Source: Spirochaetae bacterium HGW-Spirochaetae-2
GTDB taxonomy: Bacteria; Spirochaetota; Spirochaetia; Sphaerochaetales; Sphaerochaetaceae
Assembly (NCBI GenBank): GCA_002839355.1
Contig: PGXW01000002.1
Location: 1 to 64,000 of the forward strand
Length of the DNA: 64,000 nucleotides
Direction of reading: 5' to 3'
Both the position numbers and the translations under genes were made by a program. Shown in pieces: positions 42,423 through 51,584 of this stretch. Every line of letters starts with the position of its first letter. Position 1 is the stretch's first letter. The notes below the pieces were generated by a model. That model was not told the origin of the DNA, made no database searches, and saw only the letters and a program-made list of their open reading frames with translations.

Positions 42423-44429
42423 CTATGCCACCTCCTCGACCGCCGGGTTCAAGACTTTTCCTGCATTTCTATTCATAAGAAAAACCACATAACCCACCAT
42501 TGCGGTGATGGCAATCAGACCACCAAGGAATCCGGCTCCCACAGTTCCCGTTGTGAAGAGTGTTCCCAGCTGGTATACCAGAAAGGAAAGTACATAACCC
42601 ATTCCCAACTGGAACCCGATGGCACCCCAGAGCCACTTGGGCGATTCCATTTCCGAATTCATGGAACCGATTGCTGCAAAGCAAGGTGGGGTAAACAAGT
42701 TGAATACCAGATACGATAATCCTGCTACGGCGCCGATACCGAATACGGTCATTACATCGGTACTCCCGGCAACCAACGCCAATTCTTCGATGTCAATGAA
42801 ATTGGTGACAGCAAAGGTTACAGCAAGAGTTCCCACGACATTCTCCTTGGCGATAAACCCTGTGATTGCAGCGGCCGCGAACTGCCATATGCCGAATCCC
42901 AAGGGAATGAAGACCCATGCCAAGGGCGTGGCAAGACTTGCCAGAATGCTGGTATCCGGAGCCGACTGGCCCACGACCTGAAACTGCCAGTTGAAGGTTT
43001 GAAGAATTTGAACAATGGCATTGCAGATTAATATTATGGTTCCAGCTTTGATAATAAAGGCTTTTGCTCGACTAAGCATTGAAACGATAGCCCGCTTGAT
43101 ACTGGGGAACCGATACTCCGGCAGTTCCATGATAAAATATGAGCTGGAGGTATCTCCGGTAATTTTTCGAATTATCAAACCGCTTAGAACGATCACAACG
43201 ATAGCTAAAAAGTACATGGAGGTACCCACCCAGGCGTTTTCGCCGAAGAATACGCTGGCAAAGAGTGCGATAATCGGAAGCTTGGCCCCGCATGGCATAA
43301 ACGGTGCCAGCATGGCGGTAGTCCTTCTCTGCCGCTCGTTTTTAATGGTACGGGTAGCCATGATTCCGGGAATGGCACATCCGGTACTTACAATCATGGG
43401 AATGATGGATTTTCCGGAAAGGCCGATCTTTTTGAAAAAGCGGTCCATAACCAGAGCGACCCGTGCCATATATCCACTATCTTCCAGTAGCGCCAGCATA
43501 AAGAAAAGCACCATAATCAGTGGCAGGAAACCTACCACGGCTCCCACTCCACCGATAATACCGTCCAACAGGAGCGAAGACAGGACCGGACTAACGGTAT
43601 CCCCCATAATACCTTCCACGAAACCGTAGAAACTGTCGATCCAACCAACAAGGATATCCGCCAGCCAAGGTCCTACCCATGACTGGGAAAATGAGAACAC
43701 AAGCCAGATGATGGCGGCAAAAATTGGAATCCCAAGCCATTTGTGGGCAACCACCTTGTCCATTCTATCTTGAAACGTGTGATTGGACGAATCTATCTTA
43801 CGACGCTCTACACGAGCTACTATATCATTCACTAAGGCAAAGCGGTTTCTATCAATCTGCTCCATCTCTTCCTTGGTTGCATTGGCTTTGGCTCCCTTGA
43901 CTCGAAGGGGTTGCTGGTTTCTCTTTTTCATGGAGACTTCCTGAACCGCTTCCACCAGGGAACCCAATCCATTGTTGGAGCTTTTGGTAGATACCGTACT
44001 GATAACAGGACACCCCAGTTCTTCACTTAGAAGATCGGTATCAACAAGGATCTCTTTTTTTTGAATCAAGTCGCTTTTATTCAACGCCACCACCACTGGA
44101 ATGCCCAGTTCCATCAACTGGGAAGTAAAAAAGAGGCTGCGACTTAAATTTGTGGCGTCTACAATATTAATGATAACCTCAGGCGATTCCTTCTGTACGA
44201 AATCCCTGGTGATCGATTCTTCATTGGTGAAGGGCGACATGGAATAGGCACCGGGCAGATCAACTATGGTCATTTTCCTGCTTCCGGGATTCAAGGTGGC
44301 TTTAACCAGACCTTCCTTTTTCTCAACCGTAACGCCGGGCCAGTTCCCAACGTGTTCAATTTTACCGGTAATGGCGTTAAACAGGGTAGTCTTTCCGCTG
44401 TTTGGATTACCTGCCAAAGCAATCTTCAT
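42423..44429 (-). CDS. feoB: Ferrous iron transport protein B
   Basis: 668 residues. N-terminal G domain: GNPNSGKTTLFNA (G1), WPGVTVEKKEG, DLPGAYSM (G3), NKSD (G4). It is followed by a helical spacer and a membrane domain of about eight to ten helices with the two gate regions (SGKSIIPMIVSTGCAIPGIM, MLAPFMPCGAKLPI, FTPPCFAAIG). The cysteines in GCAIPG, MPCGAK and TPPCFA are the conserved iron-path residues. Imports Fe(II) with GTP hydrolysis. Transcribed after feoA with an about 90-base gap that holds a partial iron-type box. Confidence 0.96.
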   Translation of the reverse strand: MKIALAGNPNSGKTTLFNAITGKIEHVGNWPGVTVEKKEGLVKATLNPGSRKMTIVDLPGAYSMSPFTNEESITRDFVQKESPEVIINIVDATNLSRSLFFTSQLMELGIPVVVALNKSDLIQKKEILVDTDLLSEELGCPVISTVSTKSSNNGLGSLVEAVQEVSMKKRNQQPLRVKGAKANATKEEMEQIDRNRFALVNDIVARVERRKIDSSNHTFQDRMDKVVAHKWLGIPIFAAIIWLVFSFSQSWVGPWLADILVGWIDSFYGFVEGIMGDTVSPVLSSLLLDGIIGGVGAVVGFLPLIMVLFFMLALLEDSGYMARVALVMDRFFKKIGLSGKSIIPMIVSTGCAIPGIMATRTIKNERQRRTTAMLAPFMPCGAKLPIIALFASVFFGENAWVGTSMYFLAIVVIVLSGLIIRKITGDTSSSYFIMELPEYRFPSIKRAIVSMLSRAKAFIIKAGTIILICNAIVQILQTFNWQFQVVGQSAPDTSILASLATPLAWVFIPLGFGIWQFAAAAITGFIAKENVVGTLAVTFAVTNFIDIEELALVAGSTDVMTVFGIGAVAGLSYLVFNLFTPPCFAAIGSMNSEMESPKWLWGAIGFQLGMGYVLSFLVYQLGTLFTTGTVGAGFLGGLIAITAMVGYVVFLMNRNAGKVLNPAVEEVA

Positions 44430-44455
44430 TCAATTCCCTCCTTCAATTATAGAAA

Positions 44456-44471
44456 GTTGCATATAGCTAAC
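44456..44471. promoter_or_regulatory. Partial DtxR-like half site before feoB
   Basis: GTTGCATATAGCTAAC: the right arm (AGCTAAC) equals that of the boxes at 35309 and 44798, the left arm is degraded. It lies 27 bases upstream of the feoB start. It may give feoB some separate control or be a relic. Confidence 0.4.
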
Positions 44472-44518
44472 TTTTTTTTCTAAAAAAAGAGACGCCGAAA
44501 AGGACATCCCTAGTTCTA

Positions 44519-44779
44519 TCACACCACTTTACCCATAAGACCGGTAGAAGGCCTCTCTGTCGGACCTCTCAGGCAAATTGCTTCTGCCAGATCCTTATCA
44601 ATGCTGTAGCGGGCATTCTTAATATTTATAATATAAATAGAAGCTAATCGTGAAATGAGGATAATCCTTTCCCCTGGATAGCACCCCAAGGTGAAAAGAA
44701 ATTCTTTCATATCCTCTTCTGAAGCCAAAATGCTGTCAATTAGGTATTCCGTATGTAATTCACATCTTGTAATATTCAT
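44519..44779 (-). CDS. feoA: Ferrous iron transport protein A (SH3-like)
   Basis: 86 residues forming the SH3-like FeoA fold: LGCYPGERIILISRL and the final strands with YSIDKDLAEAICL (the usual IALRxxLAxxI pattern). Cytosolic partner of FeoB. It is the first gene of feoA-feoB-Cys-rich protein and has its own promoter with an overlapping iron-type palindrome. Confidence 0.9.
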   Translation of the reverse strand: MNITRCELHTEYLIDSILASEEDMKEFLFTLGCYPGERIILISRLASIYIINIKNARYSIDKDLAEAICLRGPTERPSTGLMGKVV

Positions 44780-44797
44780 GAATAAACCCTCATAAAA

Positions 44798-44851
44798 ATT
44801 AGCTATGGCTAACTTTTGATTATTGTAAAGTCACTAGGTTGCTATTGTCAA
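44798..44851 (-). promoter_or_regulatory. feoA promoter with DtxR-like operator
   Basis: On the minus strand TTGACA (44846-44851) and TACAAT (44822-44827) are 18 bases apart. The palindrome ATTAGCTATGGCTAAC (44798-44813) begins right at the expected transcription start, fitting iron-dependent repression. Confidence 0.8.
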
Positions 44852-45529
44852 GAGTTTATATTGATAAAAATATATTCAAAATCTGTTGAATACCTACCAC
44901 TTCATCGATTCCTTTCTTCTTAATTCATGAAATCTTCGACTTCCATACAATTCGTGTCCAACCATGTTTGCAATTATATCTTAAACGATCATATGAAAAT
45001 CGCCTGTTACACGTCTTCCACCACCATGAAAAGGCTCATCCAGTCCTATAAACTTCACGCCATTACAGGACGTCCGGGTTTTTACCATCCCGGTGAACCT
45101 TGGTTTGCTGAAGAGGAAAATGGAATCGTTTGATTGGCAGGAAAGGAGATGGAGTTCCCCGTTTGGCCTCAGGGAGCAACCTTTTCCAGTCAAATTCGTG
45201 TGCACACGATTATAGTCAGGCTTCACGAAAGAAGCAACAATGAAGGTACTGCAAAAATTGCTCGATCCACAGATCCTTTCCTGCTTCGTACAGAAGGGAA
45301 AAATCATCTCCCCGTTGGAGGGTAGCGATATAAAACCATAAATGGTTGGACAAGGAATGTATGAATGGATGACCGACAGAGAGAGGACTACCGAAACCCC
45401 ATCTGAAAAGTTTTATCAACTGTACTTCAATAGGATTCCAAGCGCAACAACTGATGCCCAATTCGCTATTTCGCCGTCGGATCGTTAGAGTTCCTGAAAA
45501 ACTGCAGGATTGTATCACCAGCCGGGCAG
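44852..45529. other. Gene-poor region with possible decayed coding remnants
   Basis: About 680 bases. The plus-strand segment 45357-45488 encodes 43 residues (MYEWMTDRERTTE, EKFYQLYFNRIPSATTD) that resemble the end of a GyrI-like/AraC effector-binding domain. Upstream short frames at 44927-45133 and 45240-45341 have no family resemblance I can name. The pattern suggests a decayed gene rather than an active one. Confidence 0.35.
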
Positions 45530-45733
45530 CTACTTGTTTTTATCTCTTTTTGAAATGTATATACCAGCTCCGGCCAGAATAAGCGCTACCACAAATATGG
45601 CGGTAGAAAGTGTGCCCTCCCCTATATTGAACCATTTGGCCCCTCCGGCTAGCATTATCAAGACTATTGCCATGATAAGAATCGGTTGTCCGAGATTATT
45701 ATATGGCATGGTACGTTTATTCTCCCTTCCCAT
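45530..45733 (-). CDS. Small two-helix membrane protein
   Basis: 67 residues or fewer, two hydrophobic helices (PILIMAIVLIMLAGGAKW and LSTAIFVVALILAGAGIYI) with a basic C-terminus (SKRDKNK). No recognised family. The initiator is unclear: an internal ATG (MPYNN) preceded by GGGAG at long spacing is also possible. Confidence 0.5.
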   Translation of the reverse strand: MGRENKRTMPYNNLGQPILIMAIVLIMLAGGAKWFNIGEGTLSTAIFVVALILAGAGIYISKRDKNK

Positions 45734-45886
45734 TGTTCATGGTTCAAGGGTAATGGACATTCGTTCGAAAATTGTCAAATTGACCAGAAACCCGCTTTTG
45801 CAATAAAATCAGGAAGGTGCGTTTCTTCGACAAACGCTTTTGGATAGATGGTAACATTACCATTTATCCATTCCGAAATATGACAA

Positions 45887-46282
45887 TTATTCTCCTGAAG
45901 GCAGTTTGAGTATCCGACGAATATACTTCATCTGTACCTCCCCACAATAGGAAAGTGCTCCAAGAAGATCATCAGGTAGGGATCGGGGAACTCTCTTCCT
46001 ATCCTTTTCCATCCTCTCCTGATAGTCCAAGTCCGGCATTTCGTAGGTATAGCTGTCATCCAACAATGCAGTTTCGCTACCGGTAATCAGGTATTCGACA
46101 CTCACATCCAAATGACGAGCAATCGCGAGACAGGAATCGGCCGGGGGAAGACGTTTCTTTGCCCTCCATCCTGCACCAGTGTTGGAAGAAACTCCAATCG
46201 CCTTCCAGAGATCCAGATATTTGATCGAAAGTTCCGCCATTTGGTGTTCGACACGGTTCCAGAACGCCACTTCTTTACTCAT
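45887..46282 (-). CDS. HTH (CI-like N-terminal) regulator without peptidase domain
   Basis: 131 residues. The start FWNRVEHQMAELSIKYLDLW, the HTH (VSSNTGAGWRAKKRLPPADSCLAIARHL) quoted here by its core SSNTGAGWRAKKRLP, and the closing VSVEYLITG match the DNA-binding half of the CI-like protein at 25935-26642. It lacks the S24 domain and ends in a charged tail. It is divergent from the fucosidase operon and could regulate it, although the operator there looks LacI-type. Confidence 0.75.
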   Translation of the reverse strand: MSKEVAFWNRVEHQMAELSIKYLDLWKAIGVSSNTGAGWRAKKRLPPADSCLAIARHLDVSVEYLITGSETALLDDSYTYEMPDLDYQERMEKDRKRVPRSLPDDLLGALSYCGEVQMKYIRRILKLPSGE

Positions 46283-46335
46283 ATTCGATTTATATCATTA
46301 GAGTACTACGAATTGTTCATTTGGAATATTTTTTA

Positions 46336-46407
46336 TTGACAAATTGTCCATACGGATTTATCATTACGTATCAAAGTACTTTTAATGCCAAAATGTAAAC
46401 GTTTACA
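46336..46407 (+). promoter_or_regulatory. Promoter and LacI-type operator of the fucosidase operon
   Basis: TTGACA (46336-46341) and TATCAT (46359-46364) with a 17-base spacer. TGTAAACGTTTACA (46394-46407), a perfect 14-base palindrome with central CG, lies about 24 bases after the expected start and is a typical LacI/GalR-family operator. No lacI-type gene is in the window. Confidence 0.8.
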
Positions 46408-46442
46408 ATTCACAAACAAGGTAGTAATCAAAGGAGATGCAA

Positions 46443-47705
46443 ATGAAGAAGGATACCAGACAAACTTGGTTCAAAGAGGCAAAGTACGGATTGTTCATCC
46501 ACTGGGGGCTTTATTCGATCCTAGCGGGAAGCTACAACGGGCGACAGGCTCCGAATATATCCGAATGGATTATGAATCATTTGGATATACCGGTAATGGA
46601 ATATGAAAAATTGGCGGAAAAATTCAACCCGACACACTTCAATGCAGACGAATATGTCAAAAAGGCAAAAGCCTGGGGTATGAAGTATATCGTCTTCACA
46701 GCGAAACACCACGATGGCTTTGCGATGTACCACTCCCAGTGCAATCCATACAATGTTGTTGATGCGACTCCATTCAGACGGGATATAGTTCGTGAGTTGC
46801 AACTCGCATGTGAAAAACACGACGTGAGGCTGGGTTTATATTATTCCCATGCCCAGGATTGGCATGATCCCGATGGATATGTTGCAGAAAAGGACAATTC
46901 CAAAAAGAATTTCAACAATTACCTTGAACACAAGTGCATCCCCCAGCTTCGGGAACTTCTCACTTCGTACGGAACGATTTCACTAATCTGGTTTGACACT
47001 CCGCTAATGATGACAAGAAAAGAAAGTGACAAGCTGGTCAGGCTTGTAAAATCCTATCAACCCGATTGTCTGGTGAGTGGTCGAGTCGGTAACAACCGTG
47101 GTGATTATCTGACTACAGGAGACAATTTTATCCCACTTCTTCCGTATAAAGGCGATTGGGAAGTTCCCGCAACCTTGAACGATACCTGGGGGTATAAGAA
47201 AGGTGATCAAAATTGGAAATCGACTGATGATATCTGGACACTCCTACTAAAGATAAATGGACGCGGAGGTAATTACCTGCTCAACATCGGACCTGATGCA
47301 GAAGGTCGAATTCCAGAGGAAACAGATCGGATACTGACTGAGATGGGCAAACGGATACAGGTAAATTCCGATGCTGTCTACGGCACGCATGCATTGGATA
47401 CCTATCACTACGATTTGGACTGGGCGCTTTTCACAACCAAATCGCACAAAGTCTTTATTCATGTGGTCAAGCCGGTACAACGGTATTCGATCCATAACGT
47501 TGCAAATCACATCGAACATGCGTCGATATTGGAATCCGGTGAAGAAGTACGATTCCATCAAAGAAAAACTTGTGAGGGCAACACAGATTGGGAATTTTTT
47601 GTGCCAAATACTTATATAGGTAAAAATTACTTTACCATCGCTGTCGATATCAAAGAAGAGGAACCGATCTTTGAACCATTGGAAAACTGGGAATTTGAAT
47701 TGTAA
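46443..47705 (+). CDS. Alpha-L-fucosidase, GH29, cytoplasmic
   Basis: 420 residues without a signal peptide. GH29 hallmarks: KYGLFIHWGLYSI, FTAKHHDGFAMYHS, LGLYYSHAQDWHDP, and SLIWFDTPLM, whose Asp is the nucleophile position; GNYLLNIGPDAEGRIP closes the catalytic barrel. It removes terminal alpha-L-fucose from oligosaccharides inside the cell. AAGGAG is six bases before the ATG at 46443. It heads an operon with an oligosaccharide ABC importer, so fucosylated oligosaccharides are presumably imported whole and then cleaved. Confidence 0.93.
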   Translation: MKKDTRQTWFKEAKYGLFIHWGLYSILAGSYNGRQAPNISEWIMNHLDIPVMEYEKLAEKFNPTHFNADEYVKKAKAWGMKYIVFTAKHHDGFAMYHSQCNPYNVVDATPFRRDIVRELQLACEKHDVRLGLYYSHAQDWHDPDGYVAEKDNSKKNFNNYLEHKCIPQLRELLTSYGTISLIWFDTPLMMTRKESDKLVRLVKSYQPDCLVSGRVGNNRGDYLTTGDNFIPLLPYKGDWEVPATLNDTWGYKKGDQNWKSTDDIWTLLLKINGRGGNYLLNIGPDAEGRIPEETDRILTEMGKRIQVNSDAVYGTHALDTYHYDLDWALFTTKSHKVFIHVVKPVQRYSIHNVANHIEHASILESGEEVRFHQRKTCEGNTDWEFFVPNTYIGKNYFTIAVDIKEEEPIFEPLENWEFEL

Positions 47706-47734
47706 CAAACCATAACCCAAAGGAGGGAGGAAAT

Positions 47735-48997
47735 ATGAGAAAATTAATGACAACTGTGTGTATCATGATCATCGCCACAGGGATGATTTTCGCCGGCGGA
47801 ACGGGAGAGAGTAAATCCGGGACTGCAGAAACGGTCACACTTCGCTGGCTAATGCAGGTTTCAAGTGCGGAGGAAGCCCGACAGTGGCGTGAACTAGCTG
47901 CCGGAGTAACAGAAAGATATCCGGATATACTGGTTGAACTGAGTACAACCGATTGGAATGGATACTGGACAAAACTGCCTAGCGAATTGGCTGGAGGCAA
48001 TCCACCCGACATACTCTACATGCAAAGCATGCGGGCGAAGGATTATTTGGAGGCAGGATTCTTACCTCTATCACAATATGTTGCGGATGACCCCGATATC
48101 AATATCGCTGATTTTTACTCTGGGATACTTGAAGGATTGAGTATTGGAGAAGAACTGTACTGTCTGCCATACGATTTCGGTCCCTACGTAATGTTCTATA
48201 ATCAGGATTTGTTCGATCTGTATGGATTGCCATATCCCGACACAATCGAGACAACAGAAGATTTTGAAAAGCTATGTAGCCAATTCGCAGATCATGGCAC
48301 ATACGGAACAGTGGTTCCAACAGTGATGGACAAACTGTACACCTATTTTCTAGGTTCAGGGGCAAGTCTTTTTGCTGCTGACGGTACAGTCAAGGTGAAT
48401 GATTCGCGCAAAATCGAAACCATAGAATACCTGCAGGGATTGATAGACCAGGGGTATGCACCCCGGATTTCAGATACCGGCAACAACAATTGGGATCGTG
48501 AACAATTCTATGCAGGAAATGTTGCAACGTATCTGGATGGTCCCTGGAATCTGACTAATATCAAGGAAAAATCATCCTTTGCCGTCGGAGTCACCATGGT
48601 CCCCCCCGGTAATCTATATCAACGATCACAGGTCGCTGGTTCAGGTTTCGGCATCAGCAAAGATACCGATTATCCTGGAGAAGCCTATCTGGCAATCAAG
48701 GAGCTGACCAGCAAGAATTCCCTTTCCAAACTTGCCGGTTGGGGAAGAGCCCTTCCCGCCCGTTCATCGGTCCGTGATGTCTTTTATGAGCTGCATGCAG
48801 ATGTCAACGGATTGCACGATGCGGTTGAAAAATCAATTACGACAGATATTGGAGTTCCATTCATCACTCCAATAAGATGGCAGCAAGTAACAAATACCAT
48901 CAGTCAAAACCTCGAAGCAATTTTTATCGGCAATGTATCGGCTCGGAAGGGGTTGGACAACGCTCAGAAAATCATTGACGGAATTCTCGGCCAGTAA
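47735..48997 (+). CDS. Sugar ABC transporter substrate-binding protein (MalE/UgpB family)
   Basis: 420 residues; signal MRKLMTTVCIMIIATGMIF then AGGTGESKSG, the spirochaete-style mature end. SBP_bac_1 fold: TLRWLMQVSSAEEARQW, ELAGGNPPDILYMQS, CLPYDFGPYVMFYNQDLF, AGNVATYLDGPWNL. It captures an oligosaccharide, probably fucose-containing. GGAGGGAGG precedes the ATG, 29 bases after the fucosidase gene. Confidence 0.92.
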   Translation: MRKLMTTVCIMIIATGMIFAGGTGESKSGTAETVTLRWLMQVSSAEEARQWRELAAGVTERYPDILVELSTTDWNGYWTKLPSELAGGNPPDILYMQSMRAKDYLEAGFLPLSQYVADDPDINIADFYSGILEGLSIGEELYCLPYDFGPYVMFYNQDLFDLYGLPYPDTIETTEDFEKLCSQFADHGTYGTVVPTVMDKLYTYFLGSGASLFAADGTVKVNDSRKIETIEYLQGLIDQGYAPRISDTGNNNWDREQFYAGNVATYLDGPWNLTNIKEKSSFAVGVTMVPPGNLYQRSQVAGSGFGISKDTDYPGEAYLAIKELTSKNSLSKLAGWGRALPARSSVRDVFYELHADVNGLHDAVEKSITTDIGVPFITPIRWQQVTNTISQNLEAIFIGNVSARKGLDNAQKIIDGILGQ

Positions 48998-49094
48998 TGC
49001 CCAAAAGTATCTGCCGGTTCCCATGGCAAAGAAAACCGAAGGAACCGGCAACCATGTAGATCTGACATCATACTCGCGAAGGGAGACGAAACAT

Positions 49095-49979
49095 ATGCAA
49101 TTGGGAAAAAATCAAAGAAACATGCTGACTGCCGTCGGCTTCCTCTCCCCCAATATCATCGGATTCATGCTATTCACGGCTATTCCGGTAGTACAGTCAC
49201 TTATTATCAGTCTGTATGACTGGCCCACATTCGGAGAACGAAAGTTCATCGGATTACAAAATTATATCGATTTGTTCACCAAAGATCCCCTATTTCCCAA
49301 GGTTATGGGTAACACCAGCATATATGTATTCTGTTATGTTGCATTGAATATTGTGTTGGCACTTGCAATGGCTTTGTGGCTCACAAATATACAACGAGGA
49401 GAAAAACTCTACCGTTCAGTATTCTTCCTACCTCAAGTAACGCCGATTGTTGCAACCGGTATGATCTGGAAGTGGCTATTTCTTCCCAAGTACGGAATCA
49501 TCAACAATTTCCTTGGCATATTCGGTGTGCCTGATATCAACTGGTTGGGTACCACAGGTACGGCAATGTCTGCGATTATCATAATGAGTGTCTGGCAGGG
49601 ATTTGGCTACAATATGATCATCTTCATCGCTGGCCTATATGCAATTCCCGAATCTCAGATTGAAGCTGCCCGCATCGATGGTGCCGGGAAATGGCAGGTA
49701 TTCATTAAAATAAAATTCCCTTTGATATCGCCTTCAATTTTTTTCGCCATTGTCATGACTGTCATCAGTTCGTTCCAGGTTTTCGATCAAACAATGATCA
49801 TGACGGCCGGGGGACCGGCCAACGCAACGAATACTCTGGTACTTTATCTATACAATAATGCATTCACATACTTGAAAATGGGATATGCCGCAGCCATGGC
49901 CTGGGTACTCTTTGCCATCATCATGATCTTCACCCTGTTGCAAATGCGACTACAGAAGGATTTTGTAACCTATGAATGA
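49095..49979 (+). CDS. Sugar ABC transporter permease 1 (MalF-type)
   Basis: 294 residues with six membrane helices. The cytoplasmic ATPase-contact loop reads EAARIDGAGKWQVFIKIKFPLI. The start ATG 49095 is preceded by AAGGGAG; the frame is open further upstream but the added residues are not like any permease. About 100 bases separate it from the binding-protein gene. Partner of the next permease. Confidence 0.92.
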   Translation: MQLGKNQRNMLTAVGFLSPNIIGFMLFTAIPVVQSLIISLYDWPTFGERKFIGLQNYIDLFTKDPLFPKVMGNTSIYVFCYVALNIVLALAMALWLTNIQRGEKLYRSVFFLPQVTPIVATGMIWKWLFLPKYGIINNFLGIFGVPDINWLGTTGTAMSAIIIMSVWQGFGYNMIIFIAGLYAIPESQIEAARIDGAGKWQVFIKIKFPLISPSIFFAIVMTVISSFQVFDQTMIMTAGGPANATNTLVLYLYNNAFTYLKMGYAAAMAWVLFAIIMIFTLLQMRLQKDFVTYE

Positions 49980-50826
49980 GATTAAAACGAACAGACAAAC
50001 ATATAAACCAATTATCAAAAAAGCAGCAAATCATATAGTGCTCACAGTGTTGGCATTCATATTTCTCATTCCGTTTCTAGGCATGGTTATTACATCACTC
50101 AAACCGGAAACAGAAGTCCTGCTTCTCCCGATCAGGATATTCGGATCACGCCTTGCTATGGAAAATTACCAAAGGGCATGGACATTTTTTCCTTTTGGAC
50201 AGTTTTTATTCAATTCTGTGTTCATTGCACTATGTACATCGTTGGTTGCCGTAATTACATCAAGCATGTCGGGGTATGCCTTTTCTCGGCTACATTTCCG
50301 GGGAAGGGATCTCTTATTCACCATGTATTTGGGGACGCTGATGATTCCCCAACAGGTGACTGTCATTCCACTGTTTATAATCATGAGAAGGTTCGGTTGG
50401 TACGATACCTATGCGGCAATGGTTTTTCCTGTTGGCTTCACAGCATTCGGAACATTCCTCATGCGGCAATTTTTATTGACGATACCCTATGAGATTGAAG
50501 ATGCTGCACGGATAGATGGTTGTGGAGCAGTCGAATCTTTTATTCGAATTATCCTTCCTATGGCAAAATCTAGTATAGCAACTTTGTTGATTTTTACTTT
50601 CATCAATTCATGGAAAAGTTTCCTATGGCCTCTGATAATCACTGGATCTGACAGGGTCAAGACACTGCCGTTGGGGATTTACATGTTTAATGGGCAGTAT
50701 GGCACCGATTGGTCCGGACTGATGTCCGCCGCATCAATCGCTATTATACCAAGTTTCCTGGTATTCATTCTCTTTCAGAAATACCTGGTAAAAGGAATAA
50801 CCATGACAGGACTCGGTGGTCGTTAA
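49972..50826 (+). CDS. Sugar ABC transporter permease 2 (MalG-type)
   Basis: 284 residues, six membrane helices, contact loop EDAARIDGCGAVESFIRIILP. Starts eight bases before the stop of permease 1 (ATGAATGA overlap). No ATPase gene follows; the operon must use a shared MsmK/UgpC-type ATPase encoded elsewhere, which is common in spirochaetes and Firmicutes. The stop is followed by an exact tandem duplication of the 11-mer ATGATTGTCAA (50826-50847). Confidence 0.92.
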   Translation: MNEIKTNRQTYKPIIKKAANHIVLTVLAFIFLIPFLGMVITSLKPETEVLLLPIRIFGSRLAMENYQRAWTFFPFGQFLFNSVFIALCTSLVAVITSSMSGYAFSRLHFRGRDLLFTMYLGTLMIPQQVTVIPLFIIMRRFGWYDTYAAMVFPVGFTAFGTFLMRQFLLTIPYEIEDAARIDGCGAVESFIRIILPMAKSSIATLLIFTFINSWKSFLWPLIITGSDRVKTLPLGIYMFNGQYGTDWSGLMSAASIAIIPSFLVFILFQKYLVKGITMTGLGGR

Positions 50827-51039
50827 TGATTGTCAAATGATTGTCAAAGGAAGAGATTCCATATTTCCAATTTTCTTGGGACCCTTTGATGATGACCAGT
50901 ATCAAAGATACCAAAATACTGAAGACTCATACCTCATTAAAAAAAACAAAGTTCTTACCATTGCCCCTCCTGGTTGGCGATTTCCTGCAAAAAGGGTACA
51001 GTGTCCATCGGAAAAACAGGTGGGAACAAGCAAAGACGT

Positions 51040-51558
51040 ATGGAAAATCTCGTAACCAGGCATTGCGATCACAAGGACCTTGAAACGCTCCGGACGCTCA
51101 GCGTGAAGACATTCACCGAGACCTTCCTGGCCGAAAACACTCCCGATGATATCGCCACCTATGTGGCCGAACACTTCAGCGTCCAACAGCTCGGACGAGA
51201 ATTGGGTGATGCCTTCTCGATGCTCTTCCTGGTCGAGTACCACGGTATTCCGGTTGCATACATGAAACTCAATTTCGAGCAGGCCCAGACAGAACGGGAG
51301 TACCCCGGCTCGTTGGAAATCCAGAGAATCTACGTCCTGAAGGAATTCAAGGGGAGGCACATCGGAAAACGCCTCGTCGACACAGCCGTCGAGATAGCAA
51401 ACCGGGAGCACCTGGACTATCTATGGTTGGGAGTCTGGGAACACAACAGCCGGGCCATTGCCTTCTATGAAAAGCAAGGATTCAAGAAATTCGCCACCCA
51501 CAGCTTCAAACTGGGCAATGATGTGCAGCAGGACCATATCATGCGGCTGGACCTGTAA
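51040..51558 (+). CDS. GNAT-family N-acetyltransferase (PaiA-like)
   Basis: 172 residues. The acetyl-CoA-binding motif is RIYVLKEFKGRHIGKRLVD, followed by LWLGVWEHNSRAIAFYEKQGF, the standard GNAT motif A/B. The N-terminal TFTETFLAENTPDDIATYV resembles PaiA-type polyamine or protein acetyltransferases. The substrate is unknown. The start ATG 51040 has only a weak GGGA signal. Convergent with the ACT-domain gene, 26 bases between stops. Confidence 0.85.
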   Translation: MENLVTRHCDHKDLETLRTLSVKTFTETFLAENTPDDIATYVAEHFSVQQLGRELGDAFSMLFLVEYHGIPVAYMKLNFEQAQTEREYPGSLEIQRIYVLKEFKGRHIGKRLVDTAVEIANREHLDYLWLGVWEHNSRAIAFYEKQGFKKFATHSFKLGNDVQQDHIMRLDL

Positions 51559-51584
51559 GGTATCGTCAACGTCAAGGCACGCCC

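Noticed and set aside
44981-45307. 108-residue minus-strand frame
   Set aside because: Composition is not protein-like, there is no start signal and other frames overlap it.
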